From assembly GCF_009646095.1 (NCBI RefSeq), contig NZ_CP045725.1, positions 930,001 to 994,000 on the forward strand: a stretch of DNA of 64,000 bases, read 5' to 3'. The notes beneath the pieces are model-generated. The model saw only the letters and a program-made list of their open reading frames with translations. It was not told where the DNA came from and searched no databases. The stretch comes from Raineyella fluvialis (GTDB taxonomy: Bacteria > Actinomycetota > Actinomycetes > Propionibacteriales > Propionibacteriaceae). A program made the translations under genes and the position numbers. Below, piece after piece: positions 27,377-37,615 of this stretch (positions are counted from its first letter, which is position 1; each line of letters begins with the position of its first letter).

Positions 27377-28702
27377 ATGACTGCCACCGCGACTGCCCCG
27401 ACGGTAGACTCCGTCAAGGTGCGTATCCCCAAGAACGCGTGGAAGGTCGCCGTCCTCGCGGGCATGGCGTCCTACCTCGACGCCGGCGTCCTCGTCACGA
27501 ACGGCGGCGCGCTGGTCCTCTACAAGGGCCTCGGCGTCACCAACCAGCACATCAGCCAGCTGTCGGCGATCCTGACCTTCCTCTTCGCCTTCGGAGCGCT
27601 TTTCGGCGGGCGACTGGGTGACCGCTTCGGCCGCCGGAAGGTCTTCACCGCCACGATGATCGGCCTCGCGGCCGGCATCGCGATCATGGCCTTCGCCCCG
27701 AGCATCGCCTTCCTCTATGTCGGCATCCCGATCCTGGGCTTCTCGATCGGCGCCGACCTCCCCGTCTCGATGTCGATGATCGCCGAGGAGGCCCCGGAGG
27801 GCGCCAAGGGCAAGCTCGTCGCGTTCAGCCACGTGCTGTGGATGGTCGCCATCGGGACCGTCTCGCTGGTCCAGGTGTTCGCCGGTGGGCTGGGCGTGCT
27901 CGGTGGCCGCATCATGTGGATCCACCTGCTCATCGTCGCCGTCGTCGTGCTGGTCCTCCGCTCGACGATGCCCGAGTCCTCCGAGTGGCAGCGCGCCCAC
28001 GACCGCGCGGTCCGGTCCGCGACCTCCGCCCAGGGCGGGGAGATCAAGGCCGTCACCCTCAAGCAGCTCTTCTCGAAGCCGTTCATCTTCCCGCTCGTCG
28101 GACTCGCCCTCTTCTACGGCATCGTCAACCTGTCCGCGAACACCGGCGGCCAGTTCGCCACCCTCCTCTACACCGAGTTCGCCGGCATGTCTGTCTCCCA
28201 GGCCGGTCTGGTGGGCGTCGTCGGCCTGGCCGTCGGCGTCGGCATGTCGCTCGTCTTCATGCGGGTCATCGACACCAAGTACCGCTACGCGGCCTTCGCG
28301 ATCGGCGCCGTCATCTACACCTTCTCCCAGGCCCTGCCGCTGATCTTCGGCGTGCACGCCTGGACCCTGATCGGCTGGCAGCTGCTCGGTGGCGTCGGCG
28401 GCCTGGTGGCCGGTGAGCCGATGTGGAAGATCTGGAGCCAGGAGCTCTTCCCGACCCTGCTGCGCAGCTCGGGCCAGGGCTTCACCACCTTCTTCACCCG
28501 CATCCTCGCCGCCCTGATGGCCCTGATCACCGCCTCGCTGATGGCCACCGGCCCGGCGACCCTGTTCATCATCCTCACCGTCGCCGTCGCCTTCACCAGC
28601 GTTCTGGGCTGGTTCTGGCTGCGCCGGATGCCCAAGGGCGAGGACGTCGAAGCCGCGCTGGAGGCGGGCGCCACGCCCGAGCAGGCCTTCCAGCTCAAGT
28701 GA
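27377..28702 (+). CDS. MFS transporter, sugar-porter-like, probable rhamnose/rhamnoside importer
   Basis: Encodes 441 residues with about twelve membrane segments. The loop between helices 2 and 3 carries GGRLGDRFGRRKVF, the MFS signature, and helix 4 reads ILGFSIGADLPVSMSMIAEEAP, as in sugar and metabolite porters. Later segments include ELFPTLLRSSGQGF. TTGGAG precedes the ATG. First gene of the rhamnoside operon. Because the downstream glycosidases lack signal peptides, this protein may import an intact rhamnosyl-glucoside rather than only free rhamnose (inference). Confidence 0.88.
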   Translation: MTATATAPTVDSVKVRIPKNAWKVAVLAGMASYLDAGVLVTNGGALVLYKGLGVTNQHISQLSAILTFLFAFGALFGGRLGDRFGRRKVFTATMIGLAAGIAIMAFAPSIAFLYVGIPILGFSIGADLPVSMSMIAEEAPEGAKGKLVAFSHVLWMVAIGTVSLVQVFAGGLGVLGGRIMWIHLLIVAVVVLVLRSTMPESSEWQRAHDRAVRSATSAQGGEIKAVTLKQLFSKPFIFPLVGLALFYGIVNLSANTGGQFATLLYTEFAGMSVSQAGLVGVVGLAVGVGMSLVFMRVIDTKYRYAAFAIGAVIYTFSQALPLIFGVHAWTLIGWQLLGGVGGLVAGEPMWKIWSQELFPTLLRSSGQGFTTFFTRILAALMALITASLMATGPATLFIILTVAVAFTSVLGWFWLRRMPKGEDVEAALEAGATPEQAFQLK

Positions 28703-28732
28703 TCGCCTGACACCCCCGAAAGGAGAGAAGCG

Positions 28733-31396
28733 ATGAACGTCACCGGCCTCCGCGCTGAGTACACCCCCGACGCCCTCGGTCTGGGCACGACCATACCCCG
28801 GCTGTCCTGGCAGATCACCGACGCACCCACCGGCTGGGCCCAGGCCTCCGCCACGATCGAGATCACCGACGCCACCGGAACGCCGGCGACGTTCACCGCC
28901 GAGGGGCCCGACCAGGTCCTGGTGGCCTGGCCGGGCATCCCGCTCGCCTCCCGAGAGCGTCGTACGATCCGGGTCCGGACGACGGGTGCGGATGGCAGCG
29001 CCTCCGACTGGAGCGAACCCCTCGCGGTCGAGGCGGGCCTGCTGGACAGCAGCGACTGGACCGCCCGGCTCGTCCACCCCGCACCCGATGCCGCCGGCCC
29101 GACCCCGCACCCGGCGATGCTGCTCCGCCGCGAGATCACCCTCCGCGAGACTCCCGTCTCCGCCCGCCTCTACCTCACCGCCCAGGGCCTGTTCGAGGCC
29201 GAACTCAACGGCCGCCGCCTCGGCGACGTCGAACTCGCCCCGGGCTGGACCAGCTACCACCACCGCCTCCAGTACCTGACGTTCGACGTCACCGACCAGC
29301 TCACCGCCGGCCCCAACGTCCTCGGCGCCTGGCTCGCCGACGGGTGGTACCGCGGCTACGTCGGCTTCGACGGCGGCGTCCGCAACCTCTACGGCGACCG
29401 CACGGGCCTGCTCGCCCAGCTAGAGGTGACGTACGCCGACGGCTCCGCCCAGACCGTCAGCACCGACGAGTCCTGGCGCAGCACCCCGAGCCCGATCACC
29501 GCCACCGGCCTCTACGAAGGCGAGACGTACGACGCCCGGGCCCTGCCCGCCGGCTGGTCCGGCCCCGGCTTCGACGACACCCGCTGGGGTGGCGTCACGC
29601 TGGGTGAGCTGGACACCGCTACCCTCGTCGCCCCGCTGGGCCCGCCCGTCCGGTGCACCGACGAGCTCCCGGTCCTCGAGGTCATCACGACACCCTCGGG
29701 ACGTACGATCCTCGACTTCGGCCAGAACGCCTCCGGCCGCCTGCGGATCCGCGTCACCGGCCGCGCCGGCGACGTCGTGACGGTGCGTCACGCCGAGGTC
29801 CTCGAGAACGGCGAACTGGGCGTGCGCCCGCTGCGCCGCGCCGCTGCCACCGACCGCTACGTGCTGACCGGCGACAGCGAGGAGGTCTGGGAACCGCGCT
29901 TCACCATCCACGGCTTCCGCTACGCCGAGATCGACGGCTGGCCCGAGGAGGCCGGCCCGCTGGCGGAGTCGATCACCTACCGCGTCCTGCACTCCGACCT
30001 CGAGCGCACCGGCTGGTGGTCGAGCAGCGACGAACTCCTCAACCGCCTGCACGAGAACGTCCTGTGGGGCCTGCGCAGCAACTTCGTCAGCATCCCCACC
30101 GACTGCCCGCAGCGCGACGAGCGCCTCGGCTGGACGGGCGACATCGGCGTCTTCGCCCCCACCGCGAGCTACCTCTACGACACCGCCGGCTTCCTCGGCG
30201 GCTGGCTGCACGACCTGGCGGCCGAACAGGCCGACTTCGGCGGGATGACGCCCATCTACGTCCCCTACCTGACCCTCGGCTTCCCGAACATGCCGCTGGC
30301 CGCCTGGGGCGACGCCGCCACCCTGGTGCCGTGGGCCGTCTACCAACGGTGCGGCGACCACGAGGTGCTGGCCCGGCAGTTCGACAGCATGACCTCCTGG
30401 GTGGACCTCGTGGCCCAGCGCGCCGGGGAGTCCCTGATCTGGGACGGCGACGTACAGCTCGGCGATTGGCTCGACCCGACAGCCCCGCCGGACAACCCCG
30501 CCGAGGCCCGTACCGCCCCCGAACTCGTCGCCACCGCCTACTTCGCCCTGTCGGCGCGGATCACCGGCCGGGCGGCCGAGGTCCTGGGACGCACCGAGCT
30601 GGCCCGGCACTACACGGAGCTGTCGGAGCGGGTGGCCGAGGCGTTCCGCCACGAGTTCACGACTCCCCACGGCCGGCTCGCCAGCGACAGCCAGACCGCG
30701 TACGCGGTGGCCCTGGAGTTCGACCTGCTGACCGAGCCCGAGGCTCGTCGACGCGCCGCGGACCATCTGGCCGAGATCGTCGTGGCGAACAACCACCGCG
30801 TCGGCACCGGTTTCGTCGGCACCCCGCTGATCTGCGATGCCCTGGCGAACAACGGCCACCTCGACACCGCCTACCACCTGCTCACCAACGACGCCTGCCC
30901 GTCGTGGCTCTACACCGTGAGCATGGGCGCGACGACGATGTGGGAACGCTGGGACTCGATGCTCCCCGACGGGTCGATCAACCCGGGCGACATGACCTCG
31001 TTCAACCACTACGCCCTCGGTGCCGTGGCCGACTTCCTGCACCGCGTCCTCGGCGGGCTGGAGCCCGTGGCGCCGGGCTACCGCCGGGTCCGGATCGCCC
31101 CGCGGCCGGGCGCCGGCCTGACCTGCGCGAGCGCCACCCACCGGTCACCGTACGGAGAGGTGGCGGTCAGCTGGCGTCGCGAGGGCGAACAGCTCACCCT
31201 CGACGTCACCGTCCCGGTCGGCGTCACCGCGGTGATCGACCTGCCGGAGCTCGCGACCGAGGTCGGCCACGGCCAGCACAGCTTCACCACGCACTACCGC
31301 GCCCCGGAGGCCGACCCGCCCCGCCCGCCCGCGATGTCCCTCTTCGAGCGCGCCATGGCTGCCGCCCGTGAGGCCACCGGCGCGACCCTCGCCTGA
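28733..31396 (+). CDS. Alpha-L-rhamnosidase, GH78 family
   Basis: Encodes 887 residues; removes terminal alpha-L-rhamnose from glycosides. Beta-sandwich domains occupy about 1-400, including the carbohydrate-binding segment TAQGLFEAELNGRRLGD and LDFGQNASGRLRIRV. The (alpha/alpha)6 catalytic domain follows with SIPTDCPQRDERLGWTGDI, the GH78 acid motif, near residue 455, and MGATTMWERWDSMLPDGS. A C-terminal beta-sandwich ends the protein. No signal peptide, so it acts in the cytoplasm. GAAAGGAGAGAAG precedes the ATG. It lies between the transporter and a GH3 enzyme. Confidence 0.95.
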   Translation: MNVTGLRAEYTPDALGLGTTIPRLSWQITDAPTGWAQASATIEITDATGTPATFTAEGPDQVLVAWPGIPLASRERRTIRVRTTGADGSASDWSEPLAVEAGLLDSSDWTARLVHPAPDAAGPTPHPAMLLRREITLRETPVSARLYLTAQGLFEAELNGRRLGDVELAPGWTSYHHRLQYLTFDVTDQLTAGPNVLGAWLADGWYRGYVGFDGGVRNLYGDRTGLLAQLEVTYADGSAQTVSTDESWRSTPSPITATGLYEGETYDARALPAGWSGPGFDDTRWGGVTLGELDTATLVAPLGPPVRCTDELPVLEVITTPSGRTILDFGQNASGRLRIRVTGRAGDVVTVRHAEVLENGELGVRPLRRAAATDRYVLTGDSEEVWEPRFTIHGFRYAEIDGWPEEAGPLAESITYRVLHSDLERTGWWSSSDELLNRLHENVLWGLRSNFVSIPTDCPQRDERLGWTGDIGVFAPTASYLYDTAGFLGGWLHDLAAEQADFGGMTPIYVPYLTLGFPNMPLAAWGDAATLVPWAVYQRCGDHEVLARQFDSMTSWVDLVAQRAGESLIWDGDVQLGDWLDPTAPPDNPAEARTAPELVATAYFALSARITGRAAEVLGRTELARHYTELSERVAEAFRHEFTTPHGRLASDSQTAYAVALEFDLLTEPEARRRAADHLAEIVVANNHRVGTGFVGTPLICDALANNGHLDTAYHLLTNDACPSWLYTVSMGATTMWERWDSMLPDGSINPGDMTSFNHYALGAVADFLHRVLGGLEPVAPGYRRVRIAPRPGAGLTCASATHRSPYGEVAVSWRREGEQLTLDVTVPVGVTAVIDLPELATEVGHGQHSFTTHYRAPEADPPRPPAMSLFERAMAAAREATGATLA

Positions 31397-31426
31397 CCTT
31401 CCCCACGCCCCAAGGAACCTGCCCCG

Positions 31427-33916
31427 ATGAACGCCGTGAACCTCGACACCACTCCCGACACCCTGGACACCCTCGATACCCTCCGTGACCGGGTGGCCCG
31501 CCTCACCCTCGAGCAGAAGGTCGCCCTGCTGACCGGCGCCGACTTCTGGTCGGTCGGCCCCGAGCCGGACGCCGGCCTCCGCCGCCTCGTCGTCTCCGAC
31601 GGTCCCGTCGGGGTCCGCGGCGAGTTCTGGGACGACCGGGACTGGTCCGCCAACTCCCCCTCCCCCAGCGCGCTCGCCGCGACCTGGGACCCCGCCCTGC
31701 TCGACGATCTCGGCCGGCTGATGGCCGGCGAGGCGCGCCGCAAGGGCGTCGACACGATCCTCGCGCCGACGGTCAACCTGCACCGTACGCCCGTCGGTGG
31801 CCGCCACTTCGAGTGCTACTCGGAGGACCCGGTGCTCTCGGGCGAGCTCGGCAGCGCCTGGGTGAAGGGGGTCCAGGCCGAGGGGGTCGGCGCCTGCGTG
31901 AAGCACTTCGTCGGCAACGACCAGGAGACCGACCGGATGACGGCCGACTGCCTGATCGACGAGCAGACACTGCGCGAGCTCTACCTGGCCCCCTTCGAGA
32001 TCATCGAGGACCGGGCCCGGCCGTGGGCGTACATGGCCGCCTACAACAAGGTCAACGGCGTCACCGGCACCGAGTCCCCGCTGATCGACCAGGTCCTCAA
32101 GGGAGAGTGGGGCTCCGACGCGCTGATCATGTCCGACTGGACGGCGGCGCGCTCCACCGAGGCCTCCGCCAATGCGGGTCTCGACCTGGTGATGCCCGGC
32201 CCCGCCGGTCCGTGGGGCGACGCCCTCGTGACGGCCGTCCGTGAGGGGCGGGTCCCCGAGGCGACGATCGACGACAAGGTGGCACGCCTCCTGCTGCTCG
32301 CCGCCCGCTGCGGAGCCCTCGACACGAGCAATCAGGGCGTCGCGGCCCCGCTCGACCCCGAGCAGGTCGCCGCGGCCATGCGCCGGTTCGCAGCCGCCGG
32401 CTTCGTCCTGGTGAAGAACGATCGCCGGGCTTCCGGTGACGGCGCCGTCCTGCCGGTGTCGGGCGACGTACGATCGATCGCCGTCGTCGGCCCCAACGCG
32501 GTGCACGGCCGGACCGCAGGCGGAGGATCCGCCTCCGTGCTGCCCGAGCGGGTCGTCCACCCGGCCGCCGGCATCGCCGCGGCCCTCCCCCAGGCGGAGG
32601 TGCGCACCGCCCTCGGCGTCCACAGCACCGATCGGGTGCCGAGCCTCGAGGCCGGCGAGACTGATCTCCCCGACGGGTCCGGCCCGGGCCTGCAGGTCGA
32701 GTACCTCGACGCGACCGGCGCGGTCCTCGCGGCTGAACAGCGCCGCTACGGCAACTTCAACTGGATCGGCACGTTCGGCACGGACATCGACGACGACCGC
32801 GTCGCGTCGGTACGGGTGAGCACCCTCATCACCGCCCGTACGTGCGGCGATCATCGCCTCGGCGCCTCCGGGGTGGGCCATCTGGTGCTGACCCTCGACG
32901 GCGAGATCGTCGCCGATGACAACGTCACCACCCGGCCCGGTGCCGACGTGGTCGAGGGGATGATGCGGCCGCCGCAACTCCTCGTCACCCGCCACCTCGA
33001 CGCCGGCGAGACCACCCTGCTGACCGTCGAATACGCCGCAGCGACCGGTGGACCCCTCGACCTCTGGGTGCTGCAGGTCAATCTGGAGGCCCCGCACGGC
33101 ACCGACGACGAGGAGATCGCGGCCGCCAGCGCACTGGCCCGGGCCTCCGACGCCACCGTGGTCGTGGTCGGCACCACCGAGGAGGTCGAGTCCGAGGGTT
33201 TCGACCGCACCTCGCTAGCCCTCCCCGGCCGCCAGGACGACCTCGTCAACGCCGTCCTCGACGCCGACCCGGACGCCGTGATCGTGGTGAACGCCGGCGC
33301 CCCGGTGGAGATGCCGTGGCTCGACCGCGCCAGGGCTGTGCTGATCGTCTGGTTCCCCGGCCAGCAGTTCGGCGAGGCACTCGCGGACGTCCTGACCGGC
33401 ATCACCGAGCCCGGCGGCCGGATGCCGACGACCTGGGGTCGCCCCGGCACCGCGATCATCCCGCAGAACGTCCCCGACGCCGACGGCACCGTGACGTACG
33501 CCGAGGGCCTGACGATCGGCTACCGGGCGTACGAGGAGCAGGGCGTCCAGCCGGCGGTCTGGTTCGGCCACGGGATGGGCTACACCAGTTGGGTCCTGTC
33601 GGAGGCCGGCGCAACCGAGCACGGCGTTCGCGTCACGGTGACCAACACCGGCGACCGGCCCGGCTCGACCGTCGCGCAGGTCTACCTGTCCCGCCCCGAC
33701 ACCGCCGTACGTCGTCCCGCGCGCTGGCTGGCCGCCTTCGGGCGCGTCTCCCTGGCACCCGGCGACAGCCGGACGCTCGACATCACCCTGCCCGAGCGGG
33801 CGTTCCGGCACTGGGACGTCGACCAGCACCACTGGGCCGTCGAACCGGGCGAGTTCCGGGTGCACGTCGGTCTCTCGGCCGCCGACACCCTGCCGGCACT
33901 CCCGATCGTCCGCTGA
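31427..33916 (+). CDS. Beta-glucosidase-like glycoside hydrolase, GH3 family with PA14-type insert
   Basis: Encodes 829 residues. The GH3 barrel includes RLVVSDGPVGVRG, TVNLHRTPVGGRHFECYSEDP, KHFVGNDQETDR and IMSDWTAARS, where Asp237 is the expected nucleophile. The second domain is split by an insert of about 150 residues, probably PA14-like, with VEYLDATGAVLAAEQRRYGNF. A fibronectin-type-III-like domain (TVTNTGDRPGSTVAQVYL) closes the protein. No signal peptide. With the adjacent rhamnosidase it can strip rhamnosyl-glucosides completely, giving glucose for PpgK (inference). Substrate could also be another beta-glycoside. Confidence 0.93.
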   Translation: MNAVNLDTTPDTLDTLDTLRDRVARLTLEQKVALLTGADFWSVGPEPDAGLRRLVVSDGPVGVRGEFWDDRDWSANSPSPSALAATWDPALLDDLGRLMAGEARRKGVDTILAPTVNLHRTPVGGRHFECYSEDPVLSGELGSAWVKGVQAEGVGACVKHFVGNDQETDRMTADCLIDEQTLRELYLAPFEIIEDRARPWAYMAAYNKVNGVTGTESPLIDQVLKGEWGSDALIMSDWTAARSTEASANAGLDLVMPGPAGPWGDALVTAVREGRVPEATIDDKVARLLLLAARCGALDTSNQGVAAPLDPEQVAAAMRRFAAAGFVLVKNDRRASGDGAVLPVSGDVRSIAVVGPNAVHGRTAGGGSASVLPERVVHPAAGIAAALPQAEVRTALGVHSTDRVPSLEAGETDLPDGSGPGLQVEYLDATGAVLAAEQRRYGNFNWIGTFGTDIDDDRVASVRVSTLITARTCGDHRLGASGVGHLVLTLDGEIVADDNVTTRPGADVVEGMMRPPQLLVTRHLDAGETTLLTVEYAAATGGPLDLWVLQVNLEAPHGTDDEEIAAASALARASDATVVVVGTTEEVESEGFDRTSLALPGRQDDLVNAVLDADPDAVIVVNAGAPVEMPWLDRARAVLIVWFPGQQFGEALADVLTGITEPGGRMPTTWGRPGTAIIPQNVPDADGTVTYAEGLTIGYRAYEEQGVQPAVWFGHGMGYTSWVLSEAGATEHGVRVTVTNTGDRPGSTVAQVYLSRPDTAVRRPARWLAAFGRVSLAPGDSRTLDITLPERAFRHWDVDQHHWAVEPGEFRVHVGLSAADTLPALPIVR

Positions 33917-33998
33917 CCTCCCGCGGGTTCATCCCGCACGACACCCCGCACTGATCTCCGACAACGACGTCGCTCATCACCCCTCGAAAGGCCCCCTC

Positions 33999-35183
33999 AT
34001 GTCCACCCCGACCCTGTCCTCCCTCACCCCCGAAGCCCGTCGGCTGCTGGAATCGCAGAACATCGAGCTCCCCTCGTGGGCGTTCGGCAACTCCGGCACC
34101 CGCTTCAAGGTGTTCGGCACCCCCGGCACGCCCCGCGACCCGTACGAGAAGCTGGCCGACGCCGCCCAGGTGCACCAGTACACCGGCGCGGCGAGCAAGG
34201 TCTCGCTGCACATCCCGTGGGACCTGGTCGACGACTGGGCGGATCTCCGCCGTTACGCCGAGGACCTGGGCATCGAGATCGGGGCGATCAACTCCAACGT
34301 CTTCCAGGACGACGACTACAAGTACGGCTCGCTGTGCAACCCCGACAAGGCGATCCGGCGCAAGGCCGTCGACGCCCACCGCCGCTGCCTCGACATCATG
34401 TCGGCGACGGGTTCGACGGACCTGAAGATCTGGCTCGCCGACGGCACCAACTACCCGGGCCAGGACTCCATCCGCGAGCGCCAGGACCGGCTCGCCGAGT
34501 CGCTGCAGCAGATCTACGCCGACCTCGGCCCCGACCAGCGGCTGATCCTGGAGTACAAGTTCTTCGAGCCGGCGATGTATCACACCGACGTCCCGGACTG
34601 GGGCACCAGCCTGCTGCACTGCCTCGCCCTCGGCGACAAGGCCTCGGTCGTCCTCGACACCGGCCACCACGCCCCCGGCACCAACATCGAGTTCATCGTC
34701 GCCCAGTTGCTGCGCGTCGGACGGCTCGGCGCGTTCGACTTCAACTCGCGGTTCTACGCCGATGACGACCTGATCGTCGGCGCGGCGGACCCGTTCCAGC
34801 TGTTCCGGATCATGAACGAGATCGTCGCCGGTGGCGCGCTCGACCCGGACTCCGGCGTCGCCTTCGTCCTCGACCAGTGCCACAACCTCGAGGCGAAGAT
34901 CCCCGGCGAGATCCGCTCCATCACGAACGTCCAAGAGGCCACCGCCAAGGCCCTGCTGGTCGACCGCGTCGCGCTGGCCCAGGCGCAGCGCAACGGTGAC
35001 GTGCTCGGCGCGAACGGCATCCTGATGGACGCATACAACACCGACGTGCGCCCGCTGCTCGGCGAACTGCGCGAGAGCCAGGGCCTCGCCCCCGACCCGA
35101 TGGCCGCCTTCCTGGCCTCCGGCTACCTCGAGCGGATCTCCGCCGAGCGCGTCGGCGGCCAGCAGGCCAGCTGGGCCGCCTGA
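33999..35183 (+). CDS. rhaI: L-rhamnose isomerase (RhaI type)
   Basis: Converts L-rhamnose to L-rhamnulose in the cytoplasm. Encodes 394 residues of the xylose-isomerase-like TIM-barrel RhaI group, not the E. coli RhaA type. Visible are KVSLHIPWDLVDDW, INSNVFQDDDYKYGSLCNPD, LKIWLADGTNYPGQDS, LEYKFFEPAMYHTD, VVLDTGHHAPGTNIEFIVA and FDFNSRFYADDDLIVGAADPFQLFRI, which include the metal-binding Glu, Asp and His. GAAAGG lies before the ATG. Followed after three bases by rhamnulokinase. Confidence 0.95.
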   Translation: MSTPTLSSLTPEARRLLESQNIELPSWAFGNSGTRFKVFGTPGTPRDPYEKLADAAQVHQYTGAASKVSLHIPWDLVDDWADLRRYAEDLGIEIGAINSNVFQDDDYKYGSLCNPDKAIRRKAVDAHRRCLDIMSATGSTDLKIWLADGTNYPGQDSIRERQDRLAESLQQIYADLGPDQRLILEYKFFEPAMYHTDVPDWGTSLLHCLALGDKASVVLDTGHHAPGTNIEFIVAQLLRVGRLGAFDFNSRFYADDDLIVGAADPFQLFRIMNEIVAGGALDPDSGVAFVLDQCHNLEAKIPGEIRSITNVQEATAKALLVDRVALAQAQRNGDVLGANGILMDAYNTDVRPLLGELRESQGLAPDPMAAFLASGYLERISAERVGGQQASWAA

Positions 35184-35186
35184 GCC

Positions 35187-36679
35187 ATGACGACTGTCGC
35201 CGCCGTCGACCTCGGCGCTACCAGCGGGCGGGTCCTCACCGGCATTCTGGGCCCCGACGACGTCCTCCACCTCGAGGAGACGGGTCGTTTCCCCAACGGC
35301 GCGGTCCGCACCCGGACCCGCCGCGGGGCCGACCTGCAGTGGGACGCGCTGGCGCTGTGGCAGGGCGTCCAGGACGGCCTGCGGTGCGCGGGACGCCGAG
35401 GCCCGGTCGAGGCGGTCGGCATCGACACCTGGGGTGTCGACTACGGGCTGCTCGACCGGGACGGCCGCCTGCTGGCCAACCCGACCAGCTACCGCTCGGA
35501 GCGTACGGAGCCGATGCCGGAACGCTTCTTCGCCCATCTGCCCGCGGCCGACCTCTACGCCGTCAACGGCCTGCAGGTGCAGCCGTTCAACACGCTCTTC
35601 CAGCTGCTGGCCGACCGTGACCTCGCCGGCGCCTCGCTGGCCAAGCGACTGCTGTTGATGCCGGACCTGCTCGGCTACTGGTTGACCGGCCGCGAGGTCG
35701 CCGAGGTCACCAACGCCTCGACGACGGGCCTGCTCGACGTGGCCGCGCGTCGCTGGTCGGCCGACCTGCTGGGCCTGCTCCGCGACCGCTTCCACATGGA
35801 TGCCCGACGCCTGCTGCCCGAACTGGTCGAGCCGGGGACGGTCCTCGGCCCCATCGATGTCCCTCACCTCGAGCTCACCACGTCGTCCGGTGCCGCCACC
35901 CCCTGGTGACGGTCGGCAGCCATGACACCGCCTCGGCAGTGGTGGCGGTCCCGGCGGTCGACGAGCACTTCGCGTACATCTCCTGCGGCACCTGGTCGCT
36001 GGTCGGTGTCGAGCTCGACCGGCCGATCCGTACGCCGGAGAGTCTGGAGGCCAACTTCACCAACGAGCTCGGCATCGACGGCACGGTCCGCTACCTCAAG
36101 AACGTGATGGGCCTGTGGGTGCTGACCGAGTGCCTCAACCACTGGCGCTACGAGGGCCAGACCGACCTCGCCTGGGATCGGCTGCTGCCCGAGGCGGCCG
36201 CCGCCCCGGCGCTGCGCAGTCTGATCGACATCAACGACCCCCGGCTCCTCGCCCCCGGGGGGATGCCCACCCGGGTCGCCGGGCTGTGCCGGGAGGCCGG
36301 CGAACCCGCGCCGCGGACCCGCGGTGAGTTCCTCCGCTGCATCATCGACTCCCTCGCCCTCGCCTACCGCCGAGCGCTCGAGGACGCCGCCCGGCTCTCC
36401 GGCACGGAGATCCGGACGGTCCACCTCCTGGGGGGCGGCAGCCGCAACGCCCTGCTATGCCAGCTCACCGCCGACGCGACGGGGCTGCCGGTCGAGGCGG
36501 GCCCCGTCGAGGGCACCGGCATTGGCAACCTGGTCGTCCAGCTGCGGGCCATCGGGCGTGCCCCCGGCGATCTCACCGCCCTGCGTCGGATCATCCGGCG
36601 TTCCTTCCCGACCACCCGCTACCTGCCGTGCAGTGGCCCGACCTGGGCTGCCGCCGACGCCCGGGTGCCGCGACTCTGA
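35187..36679 (+). CDS. rhaB: Rhamnulokinase, frameshifted
   Basis: Phosphorylates L-rhamnulose to rhamnulose-1-phosphate. FGGY-family kinase: AAVDLGATSGRVLTG at the N-terminus, IDTWGVDYGLLDRDG, NPTSYRS and NGLQVQPFNTLFQL in the first frame; SHDTASAVVAVPA, SCGTWSLVGVEL and VHLLGGGSRNALLCQLTADATG in the second. The frame changes at the CCCCC run at 35899-35903; one more C restores TPLVTVGSHDTAS. Restored length is about 497 residues, normal for RhaB. The second half starts right at a core kinase motif, so the enzyme could not work if the shift were real. Confidence 0.92.
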
Positions 36680-36753
36680 CCGCGCTCCTGACCGTCCGCC
36701 CGACCCCTGACCGCACCCACGAACCACCCTTCCACCTGACACGAGGACCCGAG

Positions 36754-37587
36754 ATGACCACCATCATGACCATGACCACCCACACCACCGTCGAGCAGAT
36801 CTTGGCCTCCATGGGTGCCGCCGGCAGCCGCATCGACCACCTCGGCGCCTGCGAGGCCGGCGCCGGCAACATCTCCGTCTGCACCACCGCCGAGCTCGAG
36901 CTGGGCGGCCTCTTCCCACACACCGAGGCGATCGACCTGCCGTGGGTGGTGCCGCACCTCGCCGGCCGTACGGTCTTCGTCACCGGCTCCGGCTGCCGTC
37001 TGCGGGACGTCGCCGCAGCCCCCACCGCGAACGTCGCCGCGATCACCATCGACGAGGGCGGGCGCACCGGCATGCTGCACTTCGCCGACGATCGGGCGTA
37101 CGCCCGGCCCACCTCGGAGTTCAACAGCCACCTCGCCGTCCACGAGGACCAGGTCGCCCGCCGCGGCGTCGACTACCAGGCCGTCATCCACGCCCAGCCG
37201 CCGTATCTGGTCAGCCTCTCCCACATGAAGGAGATCCGGACCACCGCCGCGTTCAACCGGCGCATCCTGCGCTGGGAGCCGGAGACGATCGTCCAGCTAC
37301 CGGCCGGCATCGGTGTGCTCGACTTCATGGTCCCGGGCAGCCAGGAGCTGATGGAGAACAACGTCGCGGGGCTGCGCGAGCACCAGATCGTGCTGTGGTC
37401 GAAGCACGGCATCATGGTCCGCTCCGACGACTCGCCGCTGGCCGCCATCGACAAGGTGGAGTACGCCGAGGCCGGGGCCATGTACGAGTACCGCAACATC
37501 GCTGCCGGCGGGGTCGGCGAAGGCCTCAGCGATGAGGAACTGCACCGCGTAGTCGTCGCGTTCGACGTGCCGACGACGCTGTTCTGA
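36754..37587 (+). CDS. rhaD: Rhamnulose-1-phosphate aldolase
   Basis: Splits rhamnulose-1-phosphate into dihydroxyacetone phosphate and L-lactaldehyde. Class II aldolase of 277 residues with the expected motifs: GAGNISVCTTAEL, FVTGSGCRLRDVA, the zinc histidines in FNSHLAVHED, the VIHAQPPYLVSLSH region, and the third zinc histidine in LWSKHGIMVRSDD. ACGAGGACCC precedes the ATG. Last gene of the rhamnoside operon. No rhamnose mutarotase or lactaldehyde-converting gene is present in the window. Confidence 0.94.
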   Translation: MTTIMTMTTHTTVEQILASMGAAGSRIDHLGACEAGAGNISVCTTAELELGGLFPHTEAIDLPWVVPHLAGRTVFVTGSGCRLRDVAAAPTANVAAITIDEGGRTGMLHFADDRAYARPTSEFNSHLAVHEDQVARRGVDYQAVIHAQPPYLVSLSHMKEIRTTAAFNRRILRWEPETIVQLPAGIGVLDFMVPGSQELMENNVAGLREHQIVLWSKHGIMVRSDDSPLAAIDKVEYAEAGAMYEYRNIAAGGVGEGLSDEELHRVVVAFDVPTTLF

Positions 37588-37615
37588 GCTCGCAGAGCCA
37601 TCGCTCCCGGAACAC

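Noticed and set aside
31145-33097. 650-codon reverse open frame across the GH3 gene
   Set aside because: It lies antisense to a complete GH3 gene with catalytic motifs and its product has no recognisable domain.
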